Positions 1 through 9,250 are shown, numbered from the stretch's first letter. The stretch: 42,500 bases of DNA from Symbiodinium natans (GCA_905221605.1 CAJNDS010000047.1:265001-307500), one strand, 5' to 3'. The notes: generated by a model from the sequence alone, not told the origin. Program-made: numbers and translations.

Positions 1-297
1 TCGAACCTCCTAAACACAAATCCCCTCAAGCCCCATCTACAACCCTACACGCCTGGAGCATTCAAGCAATTAGAATAGGGTTTTGCGTGTTGTTATAGTA
101 TACTCATGAAGGAACCAGAAGGGAAGACTATTAATTCGTAATTATTCGGACCCCTATATTCAGACCCCGACAAACCCAAGAAAGGACCACTTTCAACCTT
201 GAAAACCCCGATAACATGTCTCGAAGCCCCCCTGAAGACCCCAACCTTCCCCGACCAGGCCCTAGTTCCTCTCAAAGCACCAAAAAGTATCGGGGCC

Positions 298-438
298 CGA
301 AACCCTAAATCCTAAACCCTAAACCCTGAATCCTAAACCCTAAACCCTAAACCCTAAACCCTAAACCCTAAACCCTAAACCCTAAACCCTAAACCCTAAA
401 CCCTAATTAAACCCTAAACCCTAAACCCTCAACCCTAG
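298..438 (-). repeat. Telomere-type array (CCCTAAA)n
   Basis: About 17 units, a few variants (CCCTGAA, CCCTAATTAAA). Confidence 0.95.
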
Positions 439-537
439 GCTCCTTGGCCCACCACGCTGACACGCTGACATCCGGGACAGGAGCGCTGTATCTGAGACGC
501 GATTTTGGGCTTGAGGACACCGAGGTCCCTGGGTGTC

Positions 538-604
538 GGTTTAGGGTTTAGGATTTAGGGTTTGGGGTTTAAGGTTTAGGGTTTAAGGTTTAGGGTTTAG
601 GGTT
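538..604 (+). repeat. Telomere-type array (TTTAGGG)n
   Basis: About 9 units, some TTTGGGG and TTTAAGG. Confidence 0.9.
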
Positions 605-652
605 GTCGGAGTGTTGTTATGTGGTTCTTGAGGGAGTGTTGGGTTCAAGGGG

Positions 653-769
653 GGGTATGTAACCCCAGGTTCCCTTCTAATTACTCCCCACTACTCCCTC
701 AGGCTCCCTAAGCTTCCCTCAGATTTTCTAGGTACCTACCTTTCATGAACCCCCTTCCCTTAAGGACCA
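653..769. repeat. Dispersed repeat D, copy 1
   Basis: GGGTATGTAACCCCAGGTTC ... GGTACCTACC ... CATGAACCCCCTTCCCTTAA, matching 21145-21256 closely. A possible inverted end (CTTGAGGGAGTG at 627) extends it to the left. Confidence 0.6.
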
Positions 770-776
770 ATCTCAG

Positions 777-1070
777 CCCTAACCCCTAACCCTCGACCCT
801 CAACCCGAAACCCTAAACCCTAAACCCTAAACCCTAAACCCTAAGCCCTTTGCTGGTAGACATCAGGCTCGGACGCCTGGACGCACTAAGCCACAGAGCC
901 GTAAACCCACAAACCGGCCCGCTATCCCACCCAAGGCCCTACATAATTAGGGTTTAGGGTTTAGGGTTTAGGGGTTTAGGGTTTAGGGTTGAGGGTTGAG
1001 GGTTTAGGGTTTAGGGTATAGGGCTTGGGGTTAGGGTTAGGGCTTAGCGATTGCAGGGTTTGGGGTTTAG
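777..1070. repeat. Two short arrays, CCCTAAA then TTTAGGG
   Basis: 777-848 on one strand, 947-1070 on the other, separated by about 100 unique bases with no clear exon. Confidence 0.85.
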
Positions 1071-1071
1071 G

Positions 1072-1172
1072 TTGGGACGTTCTCCCTTATGCTAGCAGTC
1101 CTTAATTGGGATTAGAGTACCTCCTCTTGCAATCCCTATAAAGGACTGTTATAGAATAAGGGGGAATCCCAA
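1072..1172. mobile_element. MITE-like family A, copy 1
   Basis: Near-palindromic element of about 100 bp. Ends TTGGGATGTTC.../...GAACATCCCAA (here somewhat diverged), inner arms ACAGTCCTTAAT and ATTAAGGACTGT. Lies next to TTTAGGG repeats. Confidence 0.65.
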
Positions 1173-1289
1173 GGTTTGGGGTTTAGGGCCTAGGGACTAG
1201 GCTCAGGGTTTGGGGAACTAGGCAAATATTGTTGGAACCCTTAGAGCAGGAGGGTCATAGTGAGTACCCTTACCGCCTTAAGGCAGGGG

Positions 1290-1686
1290 CCCCGCGTCTT
1301 TCAAACACCAGCTGAACTGAGTCGCCGGAGATACTTAAGAAAAAACAGAAACATTGTAGCCATCGCAAGATTGAAACGAAAGCGCAGAAAGGCGGAACCT
1401 ACATCAACGCGAATGTTCAAAGGGGCATGATGTGTGGTGTAGTTGCTTGGGGTTGAGCTGATAGCTAGACGATTTCGAAAGTGATGAAGGCATGCCGCTG
1501 CATAAGGCTGAACTGCATGCATTGAAAATGAGACAGATTGACATCGACACGCACACCCTCCTTCCCGCCGTGGCGGGGCCATCGGGCAATGAGGGTGTGG
1601 AAACCTGTGCCGGGTGTAGTAGGAGCAGCATCCGCTGTCCAAGATAGCTCGGGCTAAGACTTTGGATAGCATCAGAGTCCCTAGCT
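1290..1686. other. Array-free unique sequence left of the putative stop
   Basis: About 400 bases without telomere words, either 3' untranslated region or another exon. A minus-strand open frame spans 1301-1672 (MLSKVLARAILDSG at its start), but its later half is not protein-like. Confidence 0.25.
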
Positions 1687-1890
1687 TCAGCTCAGATCCG
1701 CGAAGTCGCGGTCCTCTGAGACCACCAACTGCGCTGAAGACAATGGGCCCGAACCATCAGACCTCGACGCAGACCCACTCCGCTTCTGCATTGCCCTCAC
1801 TGCGCTGCTTTTGCAGCAGGGCAGACCCAGACCGGGGTCCTCGGAAGCGAACATGTCGTCGCGTCTCCACCTGAAGCGCACTTGGGGGGG
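1687..1890 (-). CDS. Possible terminal exon with stop codon
   Basis: After ccactccgaag the phase left by 2036 is open for 67 codons to a stop at 1687. It starts PPQVRFRWRRDDMFASEDPG and ends Ser/Asp-rich. The intervening intron would be 145 bases. This stretch has no arrays. The plus strand is also open here, so confidence is modest. Confidence 0.35.
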   Translation of the reverse strand, partial: PPQVRFRWRRDDMFASEDPGLGLPCCKSSAVRAMQKRSGSASRSDGSGPLSSAQLVVSEDRDFADLS

Positions 1891-2035
1891 CTTCGGAGTG
1901 GTGTTCTTGTCAATTACGGCTCTAGGTGCACAGGTTAGTGACACGACTTGGCTTACTACGTCCGCTACGACTGCAATTATTTCGGGTTCCATAATCCACC
2001 ACTCAGCATTTAGGGCCCGTCGAGCTAAACCCCAC

Positions 2036-2193
2036 CTTATTCTGGAAAGCATGCGGGTTGTCGGCAACTCCGATGAGAAAGACATTCAGCTCCCGGACGT
2101 ACAGCTGATGTGTGCGCTGGTCTGGGGGCAAAGCATGCTTCGGAGGTGTCGGAAACGATTTCGGCACGTAGAACTCGTGGGTCCCGTGGTTAC
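2036..2193 (-). CDS. Exon near the C-terminus (52 codons)
   Basis: The acceptor is tggatgttattgcaag and the donor is AAG|GTGGGG. It encodes GTHEFYVPKSFPTPPKHALP and, after a few residues, YVRELNVFLIGVADNPHAFQ. Rich in aromatic residues and compact, it could be the C-terminal domain of the helical repeat protein, where a RAP domain would sit, but I cannot confirm a RAP signature. Confidence 0.58.
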
Positions 2194-2245
2194 CTTGCAA
2201 TAACATCCAACAACCAAGGGGGAACAAAAAAGGTTAAGCTTTCAT

Positions 2246-2414
2246 CTTCCTACTAAATAAAAAAGCAACCCCAAAAGTTTAAAGCTCAACTAAAGGCGGA
2301 AGTAAGTTACTTAGGCCACACCCCATGGAGCTTCCTAGTAAATAAGGAAACCCCAAAAGTTTAAAGTTCTCAACTGAAGGCGGAAGTAAGTTACTCAGGC
2401 CGCACCCCATGGAG
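2246..2414. repeat. Tandem duplication, 85 + 84 bp
   Basis: Copies 2246-2330 and 2331-2414, about 90 percent alike, both ending CACCCCATGGAG or CGCACCCCATGGAG. On the minus strand each holds taacttacttccgccttyag, a good 3' splice signal, so the duplication doubled an acceptor. Confidence 0.8.
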
Positions 2415-2415
2415 T

Positions 2416-2500
2416 TGGTTGCAGATGCCTCTAGCCGACCGAGCAAAGCACTGCTGACCAGCTCCTTGAGCCCCCTGCTGCGGACATCGGCCGTGCTGAA
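2416..2500 (-). CDS. Candidate exon region
   Basis: One frame reads TADVRSRGLKELVSSALLGR; another, starting after gatgtccgcag in the phase left by 2643, reads QGAQGAGQQCFARSARGIC. The frame is open. Confidence 0.37.
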
Positions 2501-2523
2501 CAAGCCCTAGAAGCCCTAGCTAA

Positions 2524-2637
2524 ACCCCACGAAACCCTAAACCCTAAACCCCAAACTCTAAACCCCAAACTCTAAACCCTAAACCCTAAAACCTTAACCC
2601 TAAACCCTAACCCTAAACCCTAAACCCTAAACCCTAT
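2524..2637 (-). repeat. (CCCTAAA)n array
   Basis: About 15 units with CCCCAAA and CTCTAAA variants. Confidence 0.93.
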
Positions 2638-2642
2638 GACAC

Positions 2643-2664
2643 GCGGCCTAGTTCCAGAAGCGCC
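2643..2664 (-). CDS. Exon (22 nt)
   Basis: The acceptor is gaatgcctccacag and the donor is GTGTCA. It encodes ALLELGR; with 3029 it gives a Gly at the junction. Typical second helix of the repeat. Confidence 0.5.
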
Positions 2665-2956
2665 CTGTGGAGGCATTCCTCAACTACAAGTCGATGATGT
2701 TTTGTACCCAAATCTGCTTTTTCTTTGGTGGGATCATATTTAAAATGATTCCGTTTATTGACATTTTTTGCTGAGGTTATATTAAGAAATGATCATTTGC
2801 TTTTATTCCTTACCGGGAACTTCATATAACAAAGATGTAAACTTACCAGCAACGGCCCCAGCTGCTAAAGGAAACATGGCCAGGAAACGGTTCCCTGAGA
2901 GTACGACGACTGAGGGGGGGTTGTGGAGGTTTTTGGGGCTCAGGCTCTCTAAGGCT

Positions 2957-3264
2957 CGGGTTTAGGGTTTAGGATTTAGGGTTTAGGGTTTAGGGTTTAG
3001 GGTTTAGGGTATAGGGTTTAAGCAAAGCCCTCGAAACATGAACTCCTTGTGAGCCAGCCTTGCCAACGCTGATGAGCACTGGGCCTGCAGCCCATGGCTT
3101 AGGGTTTAGGGTTTATAGGGTTTATAGGGTTTACAGGGTTTATAGGGTTTATAGGGTTTATAGGGTTTATAGGGTTTATAGGGTTTATGGGGTTTATAGG
3201 GTTTATAGGGTTTATAGGGTTTATAGGGTTTAGGGTTTAGGGTTCAGGGTTCAGGGTTTAGGGT
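2957..3264 (+). repeat. TTTAGGG array and TTTATAGGG variant array
   Basis: Plain units at 2957-3010, then after an exon-sized gap about 14 copies of the longer GTTTATAGG word at 3110-3230. Confidence 0.9.
3029..3084 (-). CDS. Exon, helical piece
   Basis: The acceptor is ccatgggctgcag and the donor is GCTTTG. It encodes AQCSSALARLAHKEFMFR; S-S-A-L-A-R-L-A-H-K recalls the helical repeat core. Phase 0 to 2. Confidence 0.58.
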
Positions 3265-3596
3265 TGATTCATAACTGGGGGTTTTCCGACACATAGGGCT
3301 TGGAAATCAGGGTTGTCGCGGGGGTTCCGATAGCAAGGGGTTGTTCTTTTAGGATTGTCATTATTGTTATTACGCATTTGTTGTTCATTTTGTCGATTTT
3401 GTTTTGGCCTTTTTTGAGGGGGGGGGAGTTGGGTTCAACGTAGGAAACTATGTTCAACTGTTTGCAACCTTACCTAGCGACCTGACTGAAACCCTCAACC
3501 CTGAACCCCCGGGTCCCAACCCCAAACGCCGAGACAGCAAACCCCAAACCCCCAAAAAGCACAAACCCGAAAATCTCCCCCCTCTCCCTTCCCCCT

Positions 3597-4105
3597 AATT
3601 TAGGGTTTAGGGTTTATAGGGTTTAGGGTTTAAGATTTAAGCCCTCCCCCTAATTCAGGGTGTAGGGTTTATAGGGCTTATAGGGTTTAGGGTATAAGGG
3701 TTTAAGGGCTTAAGGAACCAAAAAAAAGCAACGAGCGAGCTGCACCTGGTCCTCCACTTCTCCGCCAGCGTGAGGGTCGCCCTCCTCGGGGAAGAGCGCC
3801 TGCGAGCGCGGAGCGCGCAAAACGAGGGTGCAAGGTTGGCTTTGGGGTTTGGGGTTTAGGGTTCAGGGTTCAGGGTTTAGGGTTTAGGGTTTAGAGGCTT
3901 TGGGGGCTTGGGGGTTTTGGGGGTTTTGGGGGTTTGGGGGGGGTTTGGGGGGTTTGGGGTTTTGGGGGGGGTTTTGGGGTTTTGGGGGGTTTGGGGGTTT
4001 ACGGTTTGAGGGGGTTTGGAGGTTGGGGGGTTGGGGTTTAGGGGTTGGGGGTTCGGAGGTTGGGGGGTTGGAGTTTAAGGTTTGGGGTGTACTTTAGGGT
4101 GTTTA
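3597..4105 (+). repeat. TTTAGGG, TTTATAGGG and G-rich TTTTGGGG-type arrays
   Basis: Flank the exon at 3746. The 3895-4100 part is almost only G and T, with words GGGGTTTTGG and GGGGTTTGG. Confidence 0.88.
3746..3799 (-). CDS. Exon (18 codons)
   Basis: A strong acceptor (gcgcgctccgcgctcgcag) and donor CAG|GTGCAG. It encodes ALFPEEGDPHAGGEVEDQ, an acidic linker. Phase 0, agreeing with 3084. Confidence 0.58.
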
Positions 4106-4405
4106 CCAAAAACCTAGACCTCTAAACACCAGAAAGCCTCCACCCTCAACTCAAGCCCTCCCAACCATCCAACCCTCCAATCCAAAAACCTAAACCCTCC
4201 AACCGCAACCCTCCAACCCTAAACCCAGAAACTGGGCGCGGTTTCGGCTTTAGGGTTTAGAGCTTCTAGGAATGAGCCATGTCGGTCCTAGTCTGTGTCG
4301 GCACCCAGCTACCCCCTAAACAAATGGGGTTTCGGGTGTAGCGTGTACCTGGGTCGGGGCATTTTAGGGCATTTTGGAGCATTTTAGGGTATTTTCGGGA
4401 CTGAC

Positions 4406-4893
4406 CTAAACCCTAAACCCTAAACCCTAAACCCTAAACCCTAAACCCTAAACCCCAAACCCCAAACCCCAAACCCTAAACCCTAAACCCTAATTCAATG
4501 TAGGACTTAAGGCCCGGCCTCCGGCAAAGGCAGGCCGGAGAGTAGCGAGGGCTCTGCGCCCGTTTGGTGGACGTCGGCATCCATCCGCCCACGCAGGCAG
4601 CAGTGGATTTCATGCCAGGTCGCCCTGTTTAGGTTTATAGGGTTTAGGGTATAGGGTTTAGGGTTTAGGGTTTCGAGTTTCGGGTTTAGGGTTTAGGGTC
4701 AGAGGTTTTTAGGGGTGGAGAAGCAGCAAGCAAGGCTTCGCAAGACTTACAACATGCACGTTGTATGATGTCAGGAGAAAGCCTGCATTGCCCCGACACC
4801 TTAAACTTAAAAACCCTTATGCAAGCCCACCGGCAAAAGGAAGAGCACACACACACACATACCCTAAACCCTAAACCCTAAACCCTAAACCCT
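4406..4893. repeat. Three short arrays
   Basis: CCCTAAA at 4406-4494, TTTAGGG at 4627-4702, CCCTAAA at 4859-4893, each separated by about 130 unique bases. Confidence 0.9.
4507..4584 (-). CDS. Coding-like segment, doubtful
   Basis: A 26-codon ATG-to-TAA frame containing DADVHQTGAEPSLLSGLPLP. A GCGCAG acceptor lies inside. No clear donor. Confidence 0.28.
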   Translation of the reverse strand: MDADVHQTGAEPSLLSGLPLPEAGP

Positions 4894-5030
4894 GAAAGTT
4901 CCGAACACCGAAAAAGGCCCAAACCTTAACCGCAAACGTGAAACTTTTACCAGGATGGACAGTTGAGCCTTAGGAATCACCACGATCAACCCTATACAGG
5001 GCCTTTCCAAGGGGTTATAGGGTCTAATGA

Positions 5031-5176
5031 CCCTAAACCTAAACCCTAAACCCTAAACCCTAAACCCTAAACCCCTAAACCCCTAAACCCTAAACCCTAA
5101 ACCCTAAACCCTAAACCCTAAACCCTAAACCCTAAACCCTAAACCCTAACCCTAAACCCTAAACCCTAAACCCTAA
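5031..5176 (-). repeat. (CCCTAAA)n array
   Basis: About 20 units, nearly perfect. Confidence 0.95.
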
Positions 5177-5185
5177 CAGCCCATC

Positions 5186-5218
5186 CTGGTAAGCGCTTCA
5201 ACCCGAAGCCATATCGAC
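5186..5218 (-). CDS. Candidate exon, possible GA donor
   Basis: The acceptor is cgacctgcgcttgag. It encodes SIWLRVEALT and ends ACCAG|GATGGG. The plus strand of this segment is open too. Confidence 0.37.
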
Positions 5219-5279
5219 CTCAAGCGCAGGTCGGGGAGGCGGCGTCAGCCGCCCAGCGCCGAATTTCCAGGATTCGGGT

Positions 5280-6033
5280 TCGGTTTAGGGTTTAGGGGGT
5301 TCAGGGTGTTCAGGGGGTTTAGGGTTCAGGGTTTAGGGCTTAGGGTTTAGGGTTTGGGGTTCAGGGTTTGGGGGGGGGGTGTTATCCCAATCCGGGGGTT
5401 TAGGGACGCCGAGGTTGACAGGGCTTTAAGGGGGTGTAGGTGAGGAGCTTGGGCTAGGTTCAGGTGCAGGTTCGGGATTTAGGGGCTTGAGCTTCAATTA
5501 AGGGTTGAGGGTTGCGGGTTAGAGTGCTTAGGGTTGAGGGTTTAGGCCTTGCCAATACGGATGAGAGGCTCAGGGCACGCTGCGTAGACGCGCTGACAGC
5601 TGCGTGGAGCTCGGCGCGTCAGTGTGTGGACTTGTGAGAGCGAACCCCTAAACCTCAAACCTTAAACCCTAAATCCTAAACCCTAAACCCTACTGATGGG
5701 TTTAGGGTTTAGGGTTTATGGCTAGGGTTTAGGGTTCAGGGCTCTAGACCTGTCTTTTACTAGGACAGTGTGAAAGGAAGTGAGTGCAAGACCGGTTAAC
5801 TGCTGGAGGGAATAGGGGGGGGGGTCGGGCCTTAGCCCGTGCGTAGCCCAGGCTTTAGGGTTTCAGGGTTTATGGTTTTAGGGTTGTAAAGCCTAAACAC
5901 CTAGACCCCTAACCCCGAAAAAACCTGAACCCCTGGCTCCTAAACCCTAAACCCTAGACCCTAAACCCTAAACCCTAGACCCTTAACCCTAAACCCTAAA
6001 CCCTAAACCCTAGCCCTAAACCCTAAACCCTAA
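5280..6033. repeat. Mixed arrays
   Basis: TTTAGGG/TTCAGGG at 5280-5375, CCCTAAA at 5644-5692, TTTAGGG at 5698-5745 after a 5-base gap, CCCTAAA/CCCTAGA at 5940-6033. Confidence 0.88.
5553..5592 (-). CDS. Candidate exon, GC donor
   Basis: The acceptor is ccacgcagctgtcag and the donor is GCAAGG. It encodes RVYAACPEPLIRI. Confidence 0.4.
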
Positions 6034-6094
6034 ACCTCTGCATCCTGCACCCGCTACTTCCAGCCACCGTGGCACGAGCTCCTAACTCCTATAA

Positions 6095-6190
6095 GGGTGG
6101 CTGTCAAAATTATGATCCTTTTGGGGTACCCTAAATATTGGGTGCCGTAGTATAATAGGGATCCAAAAAGAGACCATAATTTTGACAACC
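6095..6190. mobile_element. MITE-like element with TGTCAAAATTATG ends
   Basis: Inverted ends TGTCAAAATTATGATCCTTTTGG and its near complement, 84 bp apart (GTCAAAATTATG at 6103, CATAATTTTGAC ending 6186). Next to a CCCTAAA array. No second copy seen. Confidence 0.6.
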
Positions 6191-6250
6191 CTAACCCTAA
6201 ACCCCAAACCCTAAACCCCAAACCCTAAACCCTAAACCCATAACTAGGGC

Positions 6251-6293
6251 CCCCTTAGTAAGCAGGAGGGCGTGCCCAATCTGGGTGAAGCTG
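6251..6293 (-). CDS. Weak exon candidate
   Basis: It follows ggcggttcctag; one frame reads SFTQIGHALLLTK. The donor is unclear. Confidence 0.3.
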
Positions 6294-6352
6294 CTAGGAA
6301 CCGCCCGCCAAAGAAAACAGGCTGCGCTTCATGCAGGTGGTTCCGGGAAAGA

Positions 6353-6561
6353 CCCTAAACCCTAAACCCTAAACTCGAACCCTGAACCCTGAACCCGGAA
6401 CCCTGAACCCTGAACCCTGAACCCTGAACCCTGAACCCTGAACCGACCCGAAAAGCAACACTCGTTCGGGGTCAGGAAGGGTCCCTTTGCAGCAAACCCT
6501 AAACCCTAAACCCTGAACCCTAAACCCTAAACCCTAAACCCTGAACCCTAAACCCTAAACC
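6353..6561 (-). repeat. CCCTGAA variant array, then CCCTAAA array
   Basis: About nine CCCTGAA units in a row at 6371-6443, then CCCTAAA at 6494-6561, which abuts the exon at 6561. Confidence 0.92.
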
Positions 6562-6626
6562 GGCCGCACTGAGCATGCAGCTGACAGCGAGTTCTTGAGG
6601 ACATCCACAGTGCACTTCTTTGCAAC
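6561..6626 (-). CDS. Candidate exon with telomere-word donor (66 nt)
   Basis: The acceptor is tctccagcccatcgcag and the end is GCCG|GTTTAGGG. Two good frames: VAKKCTVDVLKNSLSAACSV in phase 0, and CPQELAVSCMLSAA in phase 1, which would match the P-Q-E-L-A repeat start. Confidence 0.52.
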
Positions 6627-6667
6627 CTGCGATGGGCTGGAGAGGCCAAAACCCCACTAACGCCGTG

Positions 6668-6988
6668 GCTTAGGGTTTAGGGTTTAGGGTGTAGGGTTTA
6701 GGGTTCAGGGTTCAGGGTTCAGGGTTCAGGGTTCACGGTTCAGGGTTTAGGGTTTGCATATAACAAACCTATAAACCCTTTCAGGCCCGGAAAAAGTCAG
6801 GATGTTCCCCCTTACACTAACAATCCTTACTGGGGATTACAATCGTGATACTATAATCCCCATTAAGGACTGTTACCATAAGGGGTAACATCCCAACCTG
6901 TAAACCCTAATTAAACCCTAAACCCTAAACACCAAACCCCAAACCCTAAACCTCAAACCCTAAACCCTAAACCTTAAACCCTTTCAAC
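6668..6988. repeat. TTTAGGG/TTCAGGG array, family A element, CCCTAAA array
   Basis: Plus-type at 6668-6756, minus-type at 6901-6988, with the MITE-like copy between. Confidence 0.9.
6798..6896. mobile_element. MITE-like family A, copy 2
   Basis: Same ends and inner arms as the copies at 17.3 and 35.1 kb; followed directly by CCCTAAA-type sequence. Confidence 0.7.
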
Positions 6989-7093
6989 AGTTGCCTGGGC
7001 CGCTAAGGGGGGGCCAAATGTTGCTGCGACTGCAAGGACTTGGCACCATATTCTGACAAGGGTATCCTGTTTGGGGTTCGTTCCTCTCTCAGC

Positions 7094-7305
7094 GAACCAT
7101 CAACCAACAAAACGAGGGCAAACGGGTACCACTGAGCGACCTTAAGGGAACCAGCAACCCAAAAAAGAGGGCAAACGGGTACCACTGAGCTACCCTTGGT
7201 ACCCCAGTAACCATATCATCATAAGGGCACCCGTTTTTGGTTGGTTCATTTATAAGGGGAACCTTGAACCAAAACAAAAGGGAAAAGGGTACCACTGGGC
7301 TACCA
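7094..7305 (-). mobile_element. Three tRNA-like SINE heads
   Basis: On the minus strand each copy carries GGTAGCTCAGTGGTACCC or a variant, like the A box of a tRNA gene (TRGCNNAGYGG). The copy at 7254-7305 also has GGTTCAAGGTTCC 21 bases later, like a B box. Copies lie at about 7094-7140, 7141-7194 and 7254-7305. This may be a tRNA-derived SINE; no cloverleaf or tail was confirmed. Confidence 0.4.
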
Positions 7306-7319
7306 AGTACCAAGACGAG

Positions 7320-7726
7320 AACAGAAATTCGCAGGGAAGAATGGCCTTGGTGACGTGGTGATTGCAGAGCGTGTCGAGGTGCCGACTTCCATCGAGGATG
7401 CTCTCGCGGTTTAGGGTTTAGGGTTTAGGGTTTAGGGTTCAGGGTTTAGGGTTTAGGGTTTAGGGTTTAGGGTTTAGGGTTTAGGGTTTAGGGTGCTCTA
7501 GCGGCTGTTTTGCCCCAGTCCTGTTCGCCGACGGAACTTCTTCGTCACACCCGCTTCGACATCGCGACGTGTGGCGCGAAGCAGATGCCATCTCCCGGCT
7601 TCGTGCATGGAGGACCACGGTTTAGGGTTTAGGGTTTAGGGTTTAGGGTTTAGGGTTTAGGGTTTAGGTTTTAAGGTTTAGGGTTTAGGGTTTAGGGGCT
7701 TCATGATGTCGGAACCTGCATAAGAG
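7320..7726 (-). other. Coding-like unique segments between arrays, unresolved
   Basis: Three unique pieces (7320-7408, 7496-7617, 7701-7726) separated by two TTTAGGG arrays. A fair acceptor (gatctcttatgcag) lies at 7716. Open frames exist on both strands (plus: GLGDVVIAERVEVPTSIEDA; minus: ILDGSRHLDTLCNHHVTKAI), and I cannot choose. Confidence 0.3.
7409..7700 (+). repeat. Two (TTTAGGG)n arrays
   Basis: 7409-7495 (12 units) and 7618-7700 (11 units). The first is bounded by GCTCTCGCGG and GCTCTAGCGG, a possible 10-bp duplication with one mismatch. Confidence 0.95.
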
Positions 7727-7934
7727 ATCATGTGCATAGGGCTGGATCAGATGCCCTAAACCCAAAAGAACCCTAAGTAAGCCCAGCAACTCCCAAGCCT
7801 AATACCTCCTATACTTCCTACAAGCCTCATACAACTCCTAAAAAATCCTCACACCCAAGGACCAAAGAACTGTTCACGAGGGAACCCCCCCCCCCCCCCC
7901 AATCCTGAACAAAGAGCGCCCCGCTGTAATCTTG

Positions 7935-8040
7935 GGGTCCCCTTATAAACCATTCTACAGACCCTCCTCGGCCCAAGGGCCCGTACTTCAGAGCCCTTTA
8001 GAGGAGGTAAGGGACCATATTAAGGGCCCGTAGAACTAGG
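7935..8040. mobile_element. Family B partial copy
   Basis: Shares the GGGCCCGTACTTCAGAGCCC word and GTAAGGGACCAT with the 40.3 kb copy. Confidence 0.5.
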
Positions 8041-8120
8041 CTTAGACCCAAACACAATCGAAACAATCGAGGGCCTAGGGTCCCCAAATCCTTCTAAAAG
8101 CCTGGCCCTACAGATCTTTC

Positions 8121-8202
8121 ACCCTAAACCCCACAAACCCTAAACCCTGAACCCCCTAAACCCTAAACCCGAAACCCTAAAACCTAAACCCTAAACCCTT
8201 TC
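8121..8202 (-). repeat. (CCCTAAA)n array
   Basis: About 9 units with variants. Confidence 0.85.
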
Positions 8203-8229
8203 AAGCCCGGCCCCCTCTAAACCCTCAGC

Positions 8230-8311
8230 TGTCCAAGACCTCCTGGAAGAGCTTCTCGTGGCGCTGCTGGGCCAGGGCGTAGGAATAGAGTAGCATGCTG
8301 AAGTTCATGGG
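8230..8311 (-). CDS. Exon with helical repeat motif NFSMLLYSYALAQQ
   Basis: The acceptor is tctcaaggttccag. It encodes PMNFSMLLYSYALAQQRHEK and LFQEVLD. The end is either GAG|GTCTTG (8240) or GAC A|GCTGAG (8230). Same repeat core as the other motif exons, with Tyr in place of Trp. Confidence 0.75.
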
Positions 8312-8326
8312 CTGGAACCTTGAGAT

Positions 8327-8475
8327 TGGGTTTAGGGTTTCGGGTTTCGGGTTTCGGGTTTCGGGTTTCGGGTTTCGGGTTTCGGGTTTCGGGTTTCGGG
8401 TTTAGGGTTTAGGGTTTAGGGTTTACGGTTTAGGGTTTAGGGTTTAGAGCTGAAGGTTTAGGGTTGGAGTTTAGG
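8327..8475 (+). repeat. TTTCGGG variant array inside TTTAGGG
   Basis: Nine consecutive TTTCGGG units (8338-8401), then plain TTTAGGG. Confidence 0.93.
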
Positions 8476-8620
8476 TTTACTAGGGTTTAGGTTTTGTGGT
8501 GCTGGGTTTGGGGCCAACCAGATTTAGGGTTTCCAGGGTAGGGCTTAAGCTCTTGGGGCATATGGTGGAAACTTTGAGTTCTAGAGGGCTTAGGGGCTAG
8601 GGCTCCTGAAGGCTTCTAAA

Positions 8621-8778
8621 CCGTAAACCCTAAACCCTACACCCTACACCCTACACCCTACACCCTACACCCTAAACCCTAAACCCTAAACCCTAAACCC
8701 TAAACCCTAAACCCTAAACCCTAAACCCTAAACCCTAAACCCTAAACCCTAAACCCAAACCCTAAACCCTAAACCTAC
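8621..8778 (-). repeat. CCCTACA variant array and (CCCTAAA)n
   Basis: Five to six CCCTACA units, then about 15 plain units. Confidence 0.95.
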
Positions 8779-8893
8779 CGGGTTTAGGATTGCTGGTTGC
8801 GAGGCTTAGGGCTTCGGACTTCGGGCATGTGGCGATAACTTCGGGGCTTCTAGGGTGTTGGACCTCCGGGTTCGCAACTTCTTCAGCACTAAC

Positions 8894-9250
8894 TAGGGTT
8901 TAGGGATTAGGGTTTAGGGTTAGGGGTTTAGGGTTTAGGGTTAGGGGTTTAGGGTTTAGGGTTTAGGGATTCGGAGGGCCAGAGCTCCGAGTTTGGGACT
9001 TCTTCAGCTGCGAAATGGCATGCTCCGCCGCCTGCTCAAAGAGTACCTCCAGGCGGTGCCGCAGGTGAGGCACAGCCGAAGCTATAGGGTTAAGTCCCTA
9101 AACCCTAAACCCTAAACCCTAAACCCTAAACCCTAAACCCTAAACCCTAAACCCTAAACCCTAAACCCTAAACCCTAAACCCTGAACCCTGAACCCTGAA
9201 CCCTGAACCCCTAAACCGCAAACCCTAAACCCCTAAACCCTAAACCCGAA
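8894..9250. repeat. TTTAGGG array, then CCCTAAA/CCCTGAA array
   Basis: 8894-8972 and 9096-9250; CCCTGAA forms a homogeneous block at 9180-9208. Confidence 0.93.

Noticed and set aside
298-438. A true chromosome end at the left side
   Set aside because: The array is short, unique DNA lies on both sides, and identical arrays recur in both orientations all along the window.
430-540. Exon on either strand between the first two arrays
   Set aside because: Open in several frames on both strands (as expected for about 100 GC-rich bases), with no donor or motif to decide.
1811-2203. Plus-strand open frame of 130 codons
   Set aside because: It overlaps the better minus-strand exon at 2036-2193, and its residues look like an antisense shadow.
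7408-7492. Plus-strand GT-AG intron made only of TTTAGGG
   Set aside because: Every sense array has GT and AG by nature, so this pattern alone proves nothing, and the strand of the flanking segments is undecided.
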